Shown in pieces: positions 1-6,954 of a stretch of 64,000 nucleotides of DNA; the first letter of the stretch is position 1; every line of letters begins with the position of its first letter. The notes below the pieces were generated by a model. That model was not told the DNA's origin and searched no databases. It was given only the letters and a program-made list of their open reading frames with translations. The DNA comes from Urbifossiella limnaea (GTDB taxonomy: Bacteria; Planctomycetota; Planctomycetia; Gemmatales; Gemmataceae): contig NZ_CP036273.1 in NCBI RefSeq assembly GCF_007747215.1, forward strand, positions 4,386,322 through 4,450,321, given 5' to 3'. Made by a program: the position numbers and the translations under genes.

Positions 1-633
1 ACCGGGAAGAGCCTCAAGCAGGAACTCGCCGCCGAGAAGTGGGACGTGATCACCGTCCAGCAGGCGAGCATCCGCAGCCACGACGCCTCGACGTACCGGC
101 CGGGCATGCGGGAGCTGTACGCCTTTATCAAGAAGCACGCCCCGGCCAGCGAGGTGGTGATCCACCAGACGTGGGCGTACCGCGTGGACGACCCGCGGTT
201 CAGCGGGAGGGCCGAGCCGAAGACCCAGAAGGCGATGTACGACGGGCTGTCGGACGCCTACCGCACGATCGCCAAGGAACTCGGCGTCCACTACATCCCG
301 GTCGGGGATGCGTTCTACGCCGCGGACACCGACCCGAACTGGGGGTACAAGCCGGACGCGATGTTCGACGTGAAGACGGCGACGCACCCGACCTTGCCCG
401 AGCAAAAGCACTCGCTCCACATCGGCTGGCGGTGGGAGAACGACAAGTCGGCCCTGAAGATGGACGGCCACCACGCCAGCCCCGCCGGCGAGTACCTCGG
501 GGGGTTGGTCTTCTACGAGTTCCTGTACGGCCGGAGTGCGGTCGGCAACACGTTCCGCCCGTCGGGCGTGGGCGAGGAGTTCGCCCGCTTCTTACAGGAC
601 ACCGCGCACAAGGTGGTTGAGCGGGTGAACTGA
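1..633 (+). CDS. DUF4886-type SGNH-like protein, C-terminal part
   Basis: The frame is open from the first base, so the 5' end lies outside the window. The visible 210 residues match my memory of DUF4886 proteins, which have an SGNH-hydrolase-like fold of unknown substrate. Near the start is WDVITVQQAS. Then come VVIHQTWAYR, HYIPVGDAFY and a terminal DGHHASPAGEYL, the Asp-x-x-His block that in SGNH folds carries the catalytic His. The N-terminal GDS-like serine motif is not in view. The protein may be secreted, but the signal peptide region is missing. Family assignment is by motif spacing only. Confidence 0.75.
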   Translation, partial: TGKSLKQELAAEKWDVITVQQASIRSHDASTYRPGMRELYAFIKKHAPASEVVIHQTWAYRVDDPRFSGRAEPKTQKAMYDGLSDAYRTIAKELGVHYIPVGDAFYAADTDPNWGYKPDAMFDVKTATHPTLPEQKHSLHIGWRWENDKSALKMDGHHASPAGEYLGGLVFYEFLYGRSAVGNTFRPSGVGEEFARFLQDTAHKVVERVN

Positions 634-699
634 AATCCGGTGATCCGCGCGTACCGGGGGTGATCGCGGACGGTTCCCGCCCTTCCCGCGGTCGAGGTG

Positions 700-909
700 T
701 CAGGCCATCACCGACACCGTGCCGAGGACGGGCGTCCCGAGCCGCTCGTCCCCCTCGACCCGGATGTCGGGGAACAGCCGCCGGGCCTCGTCGGGCGTGC
801 GGCGTTTCGTCACCAGCCGCCAGGCCGTGTCCGCGTCCATCGTGACCGTACTCGCCGGCGGCCCGGCGGCCCCCGGCTCCTGCCGCCACCCTCGACGCCG
901 ACCGGCTGA
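700..909 (-). pseudogene. C-terminal remnant of a maleylpyruvate-isomerase-like (DinB/MDMPI) protein
   Basis: About 70 codons on the minus strand read as a protein tail: a Trp/Gly-rich stretch, then MDADTAWRLVTKRRTPDEAR and an end in GTVSVMA. I recall this block as the C-terminal end of mycothiol-dependent maleylpyruvate isomerase-like proteins. The first usable ATG (838-840) would give only a 46-residue peptide that lacks the DinB helical core, and the frame upstream is low-complexity Arg-rich sequence. I read it as a decayed fragment, not a gene. The rest of 634-1300 holds a terminator hairpin and nothing else I can support. Confidence 0.45.
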
Positions 910-1162
910 TTCGGCTGGCCCTTTTACCGTCTGGCAGCGTCGACCGGTAAGTCTTACACGTGCTGCGGGTGGCCTCCTTTTCACCCCGACGGCCGGGGCT
1001 TTATCCGGTAAGTGGTTGCGCCGACCGGCCGGGCAAATCCCGCGAACGGCACGGCCGCTGCTTTACACCCTCCCGTCGAGCCATCCCCCTGGAATCGACA
1101 GGGCCTTCCCCCGGGCCTGCTCCCCCCTGTCCCGTCTTCCCCGACGGGTTCCCAGATCCAGA

Positions 1163-1192
1163 AGCCCGGCAACCTCCCCCGGTTGCCGGGCT
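1163..1192. terminator. perfect 12-bp hairpin, terminator-like
   Basis: AGCCCGGCAACC pairs perfectly with GGTTGCCGGGCT across a 6-base C-rich loop, followed by a weak pyrimidine tail (CTTCTCGTT). It lies upstream of the hydroxylase gene and downstream of no intact plus-strand gene, so it may end transcription of decayed sequence or insulate the next gene. Confidence 0.55.
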
Positions 1193-1300
1193 CTTCTCGT
1201 TCCCCGCCGCCCCCCCTGCGGACGGGCCGCCGCCCCGCCGGTAAGACGAACCCACCGACTCCGGGCGGGTCGCACCGTCGCCCGACCAGGAGAGACGCGC

Positions 1301-2134
1301 GTGGGGATCGACAGCCTGACCCGTGCCGCTCAGGGGGCCGTCGGGTCCACGCTCTCCGAGTTGGTCTGGTACACGCTCGCGGCGTCCGCCGCCTACCTGT
1401 TCTTCTACGTCGCCTTCCGCACCCGCCTCCGCCACCGCCGGGCGTCGCCCCGCGACCCGCACGCGGGCCAGATCCGCCGGGAGGTCGCCCACTCCCTCCG
1501 CAGCATCCTCGTCTTCGGGGTCGTCACCCTCTTCGTGCTGCTCGCCGCCCGGGCCGGGTGGACCCGCCTCTACGGCCGGGTCGAGCAGTACGGGTGGCCG
1601 TGGTTCTTCGCCAGCATCGCGGTGATGGTCGTCGTCCACGACGCATACTTCTACTGGACCCACCGGTTGATGCACCACCCCCGGGTGTTCCGCCTCGTCC
1701 ACCGCGCCCACCACCGGTCGACCAGCCCGACCCCGTGGGCCGCCTACGCGTTCGGCCCGGTCGAGGCGGTCGTCCAGGCCGGGATCGGCCCGCTCGTCGT
1801 GTTCACCATCCCGACGCACGGAGCCGCGTTCGCCGCGTTCATGGCCTGGCAGATCGGGTTCAACGTGCTCGGCCACTGCGGGTACGAGATCTTCCCCCGG
1901 TGGTTCCTGCGGACCCCGCTCGGGTGGGTGCTCAACTCGGTGACCCACCACGCCCAGCACCACGAGGCGTTCCGGGCCAACTACGGGCTGTACTTCAACG
2001 TCTGGGACCGGCTCATGGGGACCAACCACCCGGACTACCGGGCGCGGTTCGAGCAGGCGACGGCCGGTGGCGCGGCAACTCCGCCGGAGGCACCGACAGC
2101 CGACGAGCCGCAACCCCTGACCGCCGCCTGGTAA
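1301..2134 (+). CDS. sterol desaturase / fatty acid hydroxylase family membrane protein
   Basis: A 277-residue membrane di-iron hydroxylase-type protein. It shows the family's histidine boxes in order: HDAYFYWTHRLMHH (about residues 109-122), HRAHHRS (about 130-136), a central GHCGYE, and THHAQHHEAF (about 214-223). Hydrophobic segments lie near residues 19-40, 66-84 and 155-185. I chose the GTG at 1301 because it follows an AGGAGAG ribosome site and begins the conserved reading; an upstream open stretch is low-complexity. The family oxidises lipids or sterols in membranes using O2 and two irons; the substrate here is unknown. It stands alone, with the small acidic gene 55 bases downstream. 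Confidence 0.85.
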   Translation: MGIDSLTRAAQGAVGSTLSELVWYTLAASAAYLFFYVAFRTRLRHRRASPRDPHAGQIRREVAHSLRSILVFGVVTLFVLLAARAGWTRLYGRVEQYGWPWFFASIAVMVVVHDAYFYWTHRLMHHPRVFRLVHRAHHRSTSPTPWAAYAFGPVEAVVQAGIGPLVVFTIPTHGAAFAAFMAWQIGFNVLGHCGYEIFPRWFLRTPLGWVLNSVTHHAQHHEAFRANYGLYFNVWDRLMGTNHPDYRARFEQATAGGAATPPEAPTADEPQPLTAAW

Positions 2135-2188
2135 CCCGGCCCCCGAATTGCTCCCGGGCTGCCCCCCGTTCCCTTCCTGGAGGCCGAG

Positions 2189-2401
2189 ATGCCCGAGAAC
2201 CCGCTGCTCAAGCTGTACGAGGAAGAGCCGCCGGCCGTGGTCGCCGCGGCCGATGAGGAGGCAGAAGACGAGGAGGCCGAGGACGAGGATGACGACCTCG
2301 ACGACGACGACGACGACGACCTCGACGACGACCTCGACGACCTCGACGACGACGACGACGACGACCTCGACGATGAGGAGGAAGAGGAAGAGGCGGAGTG
2401 A
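2189..2401 (+). CDS. small poly-Asp/Glu protein
   Basis: A 70-residue protein in which residues 23-70 are almost only Asp and Glu with a regular Leu, in DDLDD units. The N-terminus MPENPLLKLYEEEPP is ordinary sequence, and a GGAGG ribosome site sits 8 bases upstream, so it is likely translated. No catalytic motif is present. Such runs bind basic proteins or metal ions in other systems, but I cannot assign a role. The underlying GACGAC repeats are prone to length change by slippage. Confidence 0.6.
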   Translation: MPENPLLKLYEEEPPAVVAAADEEAEDEEAEDEDDDLDDDDDDDLDDDLDDLDDDDDDDLDDEEEEEEAE

Positions 2402-2473
2402 CCCGCGTAAATCCGGGATGTACCGGGCGGGCTGCGACGGCTATCGTCACCGGCCTTCCAGCCAGGAGCGGCC

Positions 2474-2800
2474 ATGACGATGATCGAGGCGGTGTCGCAG
2501 TCCACCGGGGTCGAGCGGAAGGTCGAGGTGACGGCCGCCCCGGAAGGCGTGCGGGTCACGATCCGGGACGGCCGGAAGGGGACCGTCCTGACGTATGTTA
2601 CCGCCCCTGCGGACGACTTGATTACCGTCCTCTCCGATCAGCCGGAGGGACCGACGGCTATCACGGGCGATACCGCCGGTGCCGTTCGCGTGTTGGCGAT
2701 CGAGGTCCGCCGGAACGAGGTCTGGCTGACCATCGGCGGGATCGACGCGGCCGTCGGGCTGGACGACCTGATGGACGCCCTCGCCGCCCTGCCGTCCTGA
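2474..2800 (+). CDS. hypothetical protein, 108 residues
   Basis: This ORF starts with ATG 6 bases after an AGGAG ribosome site and runs to a stop just before the convergent oxidoreductase gene. The sequence is soluble and mixed alpha/beta in character (for example KVEVTAAPEGVRVTIRDGRK) with no signal peptide or membrane segment. Codon use matches its neighbours. I do not recognise the family. Confidence 0.6.
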   Translation: MTMIEAVSQSTGVERKVEVTAAPEGVRVTIRDGRKGTVLTYVTAPADDLITVLSDQPEGPTAITGDTAGAVRVLAIEVRRNEVWLTIGGIDAAVGLDDLMDALAALPS

Positions 2801-2807
2801 GCCCCTG

Positions 2808-3893
2808 CTACTTCGCCCGCCGCTTGACCGCGTACCCGTAGGAGATCGGCCACGTCGGCTCCTCCCCGAGTTCCTGCTGGGCCTTCAGTGCCCAGTACGG
2901 CTCCCGGAGCAACTCCCGGGCGACGAACACCAGGTCGGCGTCGCCCCCAGTCACGATCCCGTCGGCCTGCCGGGCGTCGGTGATCAGGCCGACCGCCCCG
3001 GTCATCACCCCGGCCTCGTCCCGGAGCCTGCGGGCGAACGGCACCTGATACCCCCTGCCGACCGGGATGCGGGCCTTCGGCACCAGCCCGCCGGACGACA
3101 CGTCGACCAGGTCGATCCCCACCTCCTTCAGGCGGCGCGCCAGCACCACCGACTGGTCCGCGTCCCACCCGCCGTCCGCCCAGTCGGTCGCGGAGATGCG
3201 GACGAAGACGGGGAGTTTGGCCGGAACCAGCCCGCGCACCGACCCCGCCACGCGGAGGAGGAGCCGCATCCGGTTCTCCAGGCTGCCGCCGTAGTCGTCC
3301 GTCCGCGTGTTGCTGAGCGGGGAGAGGAACTCGTGGAGCAGGTAGCCGTGCGCGGCGTGGACCTCGATCACCCGGAACCCGGCCGCCAACGCCCGCCGCG
3401 TGGCGACCTCGAACGCGGCCACGACCCCGTCGATCCCGGCCGCGTCCAGGGCGGCGGGGACCGGGTGGCCGTCGTCGAAGGCGATCGCGCTGGGGCCGAC
3501 CACCGGCCACCCGCCGGCCGCGGGGGTCGTCAGCCCGGCCCCGCCCTTCCACGGCAGGTCGCAGCTCGCCTTCCGGCCGGCGTGGGCGAGTTGAATCCCG
3601 GCGACCGCGCCCTGCGACTCGACGAACCGGGCGATCCGAGCCAGCGGCCCGACGTGGTCGTCGGTCCAGATGCCCAGGTCGCTGTTCGTGATCCGGCCGT
3701 CCCGTGTGACGGCGGTGGCCTCGACGACCACGAGCGCCACCCCGCCGGCGGCGCGACTCCCGAGGTGGACCAGGTGCCAGTCGTCGGCCAGGCCCTCTTT
3801 GGCGACGTACTGGCACATCGGGGACATCACGATGCGGTTGCGGAACCGGACGCCGCGGATCGTGAGCGGGCTGAGCAGATCGACCTCGGGCAC
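2808..3893 (-). CDS. NADH:flavin oxidoreductase, Old Yellow Enzyme family (YqjM/NamA-like)
   Basis: A 361-residue FMN enzyme of the Old Yellow Enzyme family that reduces activated C=C bonds using NAD(P)H. It has the YqjM-type N-terminus SPMCQY (about residues 24-29), whose Cys tunes the flavin in that subfamily. It also has IQLAHAGRKAS (about 100-110) and the substrate-binding pair EVHAAHGYLLHEFLSP (about 176-191). DDYGGSLENRMR follows, and the C-terminus carries the FMN-phosphate region around VGLITDARQ and ADLVFVARELLREPYW. Length is normal. Start is the GTG at 3891-3893, overlapping GGGAG upstream; no ATG is available in frame. Physiological substrate unknown. Confidence 0.9.
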   Translation of the reverse strand: MPEVDLLSPLTIRGVRFRNRIVMSPMCQYVAKEGLADDWHLVHLGSRAAGGVALVVVEATAVTRDGRITNSDLGIWTDDHVGPLARIARFVESQGAVAGIQLAHAGRKASCDLPWKGGAGLTTPAAGGWPVVGPSAIAFDDGHPVPAALDAAGIDGVVAAFEVATRRALAAGFRVIEVHAAHGYLLHEFLSPLSNTRTDDYGGSLENRMRLLLRVAGSVRGLVPAKLPVFVRISATDWADGGWDADQSVVLARRLKEVGIDLVDVSSGGLVPKARIPVGRGYQVPFARRLRDEAGVMTGAVGLITDARQADGIVTGGDADLVFVARELLREPYWALKAQQELGEEPTWPISYGYAVKRRAK

Positions 3894-4022
3894 CTCCCGG
3901 TCGTGGTCGGACCCGGACGGACAGCCGTGGGCGGGCGGGCGGCGGCGTGATCGGCCATCGGGTGGGCTCCTGGGGGGCGGCTCACGGGAGTGGGCGATCG
4001 TGGCGCGGGAGGAACGCCGGAG

Positions 4023-4190
4023 TCAGGATAGGAGGGCATCGGTCTCGCGGTCCGCGGCCTCGTCGCCCGGCGTGTGCCCGCCCCTCTCGGCGACCACCCA
4101 CCAGCCGGGGATGCGGACCCGCCCGATCGCGTCGGCGTTCGGGATCGGTTCGACGGCGTTGGTGACCCACCGGCTGCCGGTGCCCGCTTC
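4023..4190 (-). pseudogene. N-terminal remnant of a DRB0094-type RNA ligase-like protein
   Basis: Minus-strand frame ending in TGA at 4023-4025 reads VEPIPNADAIGRVRIPGWWVV followed by a Gly-rich turn, HTPGDE and ETDALLS. This resembles the N-terminal block of the RNA ligase family (pattern: PIPGADAIE, GW-VV, PGD, -EIDS-LP). The ligase core is absent, there is no good start codon and a TAA lies upstream in frame, so only about 50 codons survive. I see nothing else in the 3894-4417 interval. Confidence 0.45.
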
Positions 4191-4417
4191 CCCCCGTGGA
4201 CGTCCGCCGTCGGCCGGCTCGCATCCGGCCGTGCTCGTTTAGACAAACCCCGTCCCCGGCCCGCCCGAAGCCGGTCGCCGCGATCCCGCCCCGTGAGCGG
4301 CGGATGAGAGCGAGCGCGGGCCGCGCAACTCGGACGGGTACGGGCGTCCAAACACCGAGGGGGATGGCCCGTCCCGCGTCGCCCGAGCAGTCGCCCGCAC
4401 CACCAGCGAGCACCACC

Positions 4418-4744
4418 ATGAAGCGCACCATACTGGCCCTCGGCGTCGCCGCCGCCCTGTTCGCCACCTCGGCCACCGCCTCGGCCGACCCCGGCCGCAG
4501 CTACCGCGGCGGGCACAACCACGGCGGGTACAACCGCGGCGGGTTCGGGTACGGCCAGGGGTACGGCGGCGGCTACCGGGCCGCGTACCCCTACGCCGCC
4601 CCGTACCGGGCATACGGCTCCCCGGGGTACGGCTACGGGAGCCCGTACCGCTACGGCGGGGGATACGGGTACGGCTACCAGCCGGGGTTCTCCCTCGGCG
4701 TCGCCCGCCCCGGCCTGTCGTTCGGGTTCAACCTGTTCCGCTGA
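4418..4744 (+). CDS. secreted Gly/Tyr-rich protein
   Basis: A 108-residue protein with a clear signal peptide: MKRT, a hydrophobic core LALGVAAALFATSA, and a likely cut after ATASA near residue 23. The mature part is dominated by GYG, YRGG and GSPGYGYG repeats and ends in LSFGFNLFR, typical of small exported glycine-rich proteins that coat surfaces or bind metals or polymers. The longer open frame upstream is low-complexity Arg/Pro sequence and was not used. Function unknown; it stands alone. Confidence 0.7.
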   Translation: MKRTILALGVAAALFATSATASADPGRSYRGGHNHGGYNRGGFGYGQGYGGGYRAAYPYAAPYRAYGSPGYGYGSPYRYGGGYGYGYQPGFSLGVARPGLSFGFNLFR

Positions 4745-5203
4745 GCCGCCCGCCCGGCACTCCGCCGGACGGGTGGGAACTGACCCGCCTGTTGACACCG
4801 ACGCCCCGGGCGAAACCCCGGGGTGTTCGCGTTGGGTGTGGGTGGCCCGCCGGCCGAGCCCTGGACACGATGACCTGGCGGACGACCGCGACGACATTTC
4901 CACATTTGCGGACACGCCGGACCGTGAGCCGGCGCGGACAGACGCAACGGATTTCGCTTTTGGCCCGCGGCCCGCTCGGGGAAACACCAGTGACGTCAGC
5001 CGGCATTCCATCTCGTTGATCGAGGCAGACTGTTGCGCGTCATTCGGGACGTTCGCACCGGCCCCGCGGGTTGTGCCGGTCGGGAAGGCGTCGCAGACGG
5101 GCGGGCGTGCCGGCTTGGGCCACCCGGAGTACGGTCGTACACCACCGGCGGCCGATGGACGACGGCCGCACGCGGGCACCGCTTCACCACGAGGGCAGAG
5201 GGC
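4745..5203. other. intergenic stretch, no gene seen
   Basis: I find no conserved protein motif, RNA fold or repeat that I can support in these 459 bases. Open frames here are short, Arg/Pro-rich and overlap on both strands. The promoter of the downstream RdgC-like gene presumably lies at its right end. Confidence 0.5.
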
Positions 5204-6367
5204 ATGGGGTTCTTCACCGGCCGGGTCTCCTTCCTCCGGTTCGCCGTCCAGGGGGACGCTCCCCGGCTGTTCGACGACGAGCACGTGGAGAAGCTCCGCG
5301 AGCACGCCGCCGGCAAGCAGGCGGTGGCCGCGGCCGACGGGGTGGAGGCCGGGTGGGCGGCCGGCAAGTCGGTCCTCGACGTCGCCTTCGACCTCACCAA
5401 GAACGTCGTCAACGACTGCCTGACGTTCGACCTGCGGGTCGACACGGAGAAGCTCCCGGGCGACCTGCTCAAGGCGTACTACGAGGCCGACCTCGCCGCC
5501 CTCGCCCGCGAGATCCCGAGCGGGTTCGCGTCGGCCAAGCAGAAGAAGGAGGCGAAGGAGAGCGCCCGCGAGCGGCTGGAGCACGAGGCGAAGGACGGCC
5601 GGTTCAAGCGTCGGAAGTGCACCCCGGTCCTGTGGGACCGGCACTCGAACGAAGTGCTGTTCGGCGCGACCTCCTCGTCCCTGGCGGACCGCCTGGGCCA
5701 CTTATTTGGTGCGACGTTCGGGGCTGGGCTGGAACTCGTCACCGCCGGCCGCCGGGCCGAGCTGCTCGCCGCCCAGCTCGGACTCACGGGGGCGGCCGAC
5801 GCGCCGTCCGGGTTCGTGGCCGGGGCCGGGGACGAGGTCGCCTGGGTGCCCGGGGGCGGGCCGCCCGACTTCCTCGGCAACGAGTTCCTGCTGTGGCTGT
5901 GGTTCCTCACCGACCGCGACGCCGACTCGGTCCAGCTGGCCGACGGCAGTGAAGTGACGCTGATGCCCGCCCGGACGCTCACCCTCCAGTGCCCGCGGGG
6001 GGTGACGGGGACGGGGACGCTGGCGAGCGACGGCCCGACGCGACTGCCGGAAGCCCGGCGGGCGGCCCAGGCCGGGAAGCTGCCGCGGAAGATGGGGCTG
6101 ACCCTGGTGCGGCACGACCAGCAGTACGAGCTGACCCTCCACGCCGAGACGCTGGGCGTGGGCTCCTGCAAGATGCCGGACCTCCCCGAAGACGTGACCG
6201 ACGCCCGTGGGAAGCTGGACGAGCGGGCGAGTCAGCTGCGGGAACTGGTGGAGACGCTCGACCTGCTATACGGCCGGTTCCTGGCCGTCCGGTTGTCGGC
6301 CGACTGGGCGGGAGAGCTGGAGAGGGTGCGGCGGTGGCTCACCCGCGTCGACCAGAAGGCTGCTTGA
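5204..6367 (+). CDS. RdgC-like putative recombination-associated protein
   Basis: A 387-residue protein beginning MGFFTGRVSFLRFAV. It resembles the distant RdgC-like proteins I know from delta-proteobacteria, which open MGFLSxSVS and carry a conserved basic helix (KQKKEAKESARERLE, about residues 113-127), a central NEVLFGATSSSLADRL and a GNEFLLWLWFLT block (about 227-238). Classical RdgC is a ring-shaped DNA-binding protein that limits RecA; whether these distant forms do this is not known. The ATG at 5204 begins the conserved reading. No operon partners: the next gene is convergent and 117 bases away. Confidence 0.55.
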   Translation: MGFFTGRVSFLRFAVQGDAPRLFDDEHVEKLREHAAGKQAVAAADGVEAGWAAGKSVLDVAFDLTKNVVNDCLTFDLRVDTEKLPGDLLKAYYEADLAALAREIPSGFASAKQKKEAKESARERLEHEAKDGRFKRRKCTPVLWDRHSNEVLFGATSSSLADRLGHLFGATFGAGLELVTAGRRAELLAAQLGLTGAADAPSGFVAGAGDEVAWVPGGGPPDFLGNEFLLWLWFLTDRDADSVQLADGSEVTLMPARTLTLQCPRGVTGTGTLASDGPTRLPEARRAAQAGKLPRKMGLTLVRHDQQYELTLHAETLGVGSCKMPDLPEDVTDARGKLDERASQLRELVETLDLLYGRFLAVRLSADWAGELERVRRWLTRVDQKAA

Positions 6368-6484
6368 TCTTGGCACGGCTCCGCGGCAGCAGCAGATCCG
6401 GTTGGTCAGTCACCGCGGCGGGGAATCGAGCTCTGGGCTTCTTCCCCCTGCACGCACTTCGGTCCTCAACGTGAGATGGTGGCG

Positions 6485-6865
6485 TCAGCCCAGGAATGCG
6501 ACGAGCCGGCCCGCGAGCCACGCCCGGAATTCCGGTGTGGTCGGCGGGCAGTGCCTGCACCAGGCGATCACCTCCGCGTCGGCGTGCGGCACCACCGCCT
6601 TGACCAGTAACGCCTGCACCATCCCGCTGAGGGCCGGGAGCCGCTCGTCGTCTCTCACCCACTCGTCCGGCGAGCAGTCCAGCGGCTCGTGTTCGTCGGG
6701 GACGTAGCAGAAGATGACAACCGGGTCGGCGGTCACGGCGGCGGCTCCGAGGGCTGGTTCGATGTTCGCCGCCCGATCGCCGGCGGTCCACACCCAGACA
6801 CCGCTCGCGGTGGTGAGCTCACGCCGTCGGCACCCGGTTCCGCGGGTTGTGCGACTGTCGCCCAT
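6485..6865 (-). CDS. hypothetical protein, start uncertain
   Basis: Up to 126 residues. The convincing part is the C-terminal 80: VVIFCYVPDEHEPLDCSPDEW, then ALSGMVQALLVKAVVPHADAE, then CRHCPPTTPEFRAWLAGRL. It contains two closely spaced Cys and may be a small soluble protein. The N-terminal 30 codons lie inside a 79-bp repeat found again at 15917-15995, so the true start is probably inside or just after the repeat; GTG near 6727 is one option. Family not recognised. Confidence 0.45.
   Translation of the reverse strand: MGDSRTTRGTGCRRRELTTASGVWVWTAGDRAANIEPALGAAAVTADPVVIFCYVPDEHEPLDCSPDEWVRDDERLPALSGMVQALLVKAVVPHADAEVIAWCRHCPPTTPEFRAWLAGRLVAFLG
6774..6852. repeat. dispersed 79-bp repeat, copy 1
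   Basis: These 79 bases recur in the same orientation at 15917-15995 with only three mismatches, while the flanks on both sides differ. The unit begins CGATCGCCGGCGGTCC, includes GGTGGTGAGCTCACG and ends CCGCGGGTTGTGC. It overlaps the 5' end of a weak hypothetical gene in this copy but not in the other, so it is more likely a mobile or recombination-scattered element than coding sequence. Confidence 0.75.
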
Positions 6866-6886
6866 TCAGTCGGGAAGTCGCGGCCG
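6852..6886. repeat. 35-bp hairpin repeat, copy 1
   Basis: CGACT and AGTCG pair around GTCGCCCATTC, and the following GAAGTCGCGGCCG is also shared. The whole 35 bases recur at 11396-11430 with one mismatch. In the other copy the stem is two base pairs longer. It abuts the 79-bp repeat here and lies downstream of the large kinase gene. Confidence 0.6.
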
Positions 6887-6954
6887 CCTGTCGGACTCTA
6901 CAACGCGACTACCATCAGAAATCAACAAGACCGCCGGTTGGTGGAGAGGGGTGT

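Noticed and set aside
2250-2400. GACGAC run as a CRISPR or tandem-repeat array
   Set aside because: It is simply the codons of an Asp/Glu-rich protein; no spacers or fixed repeat unit.
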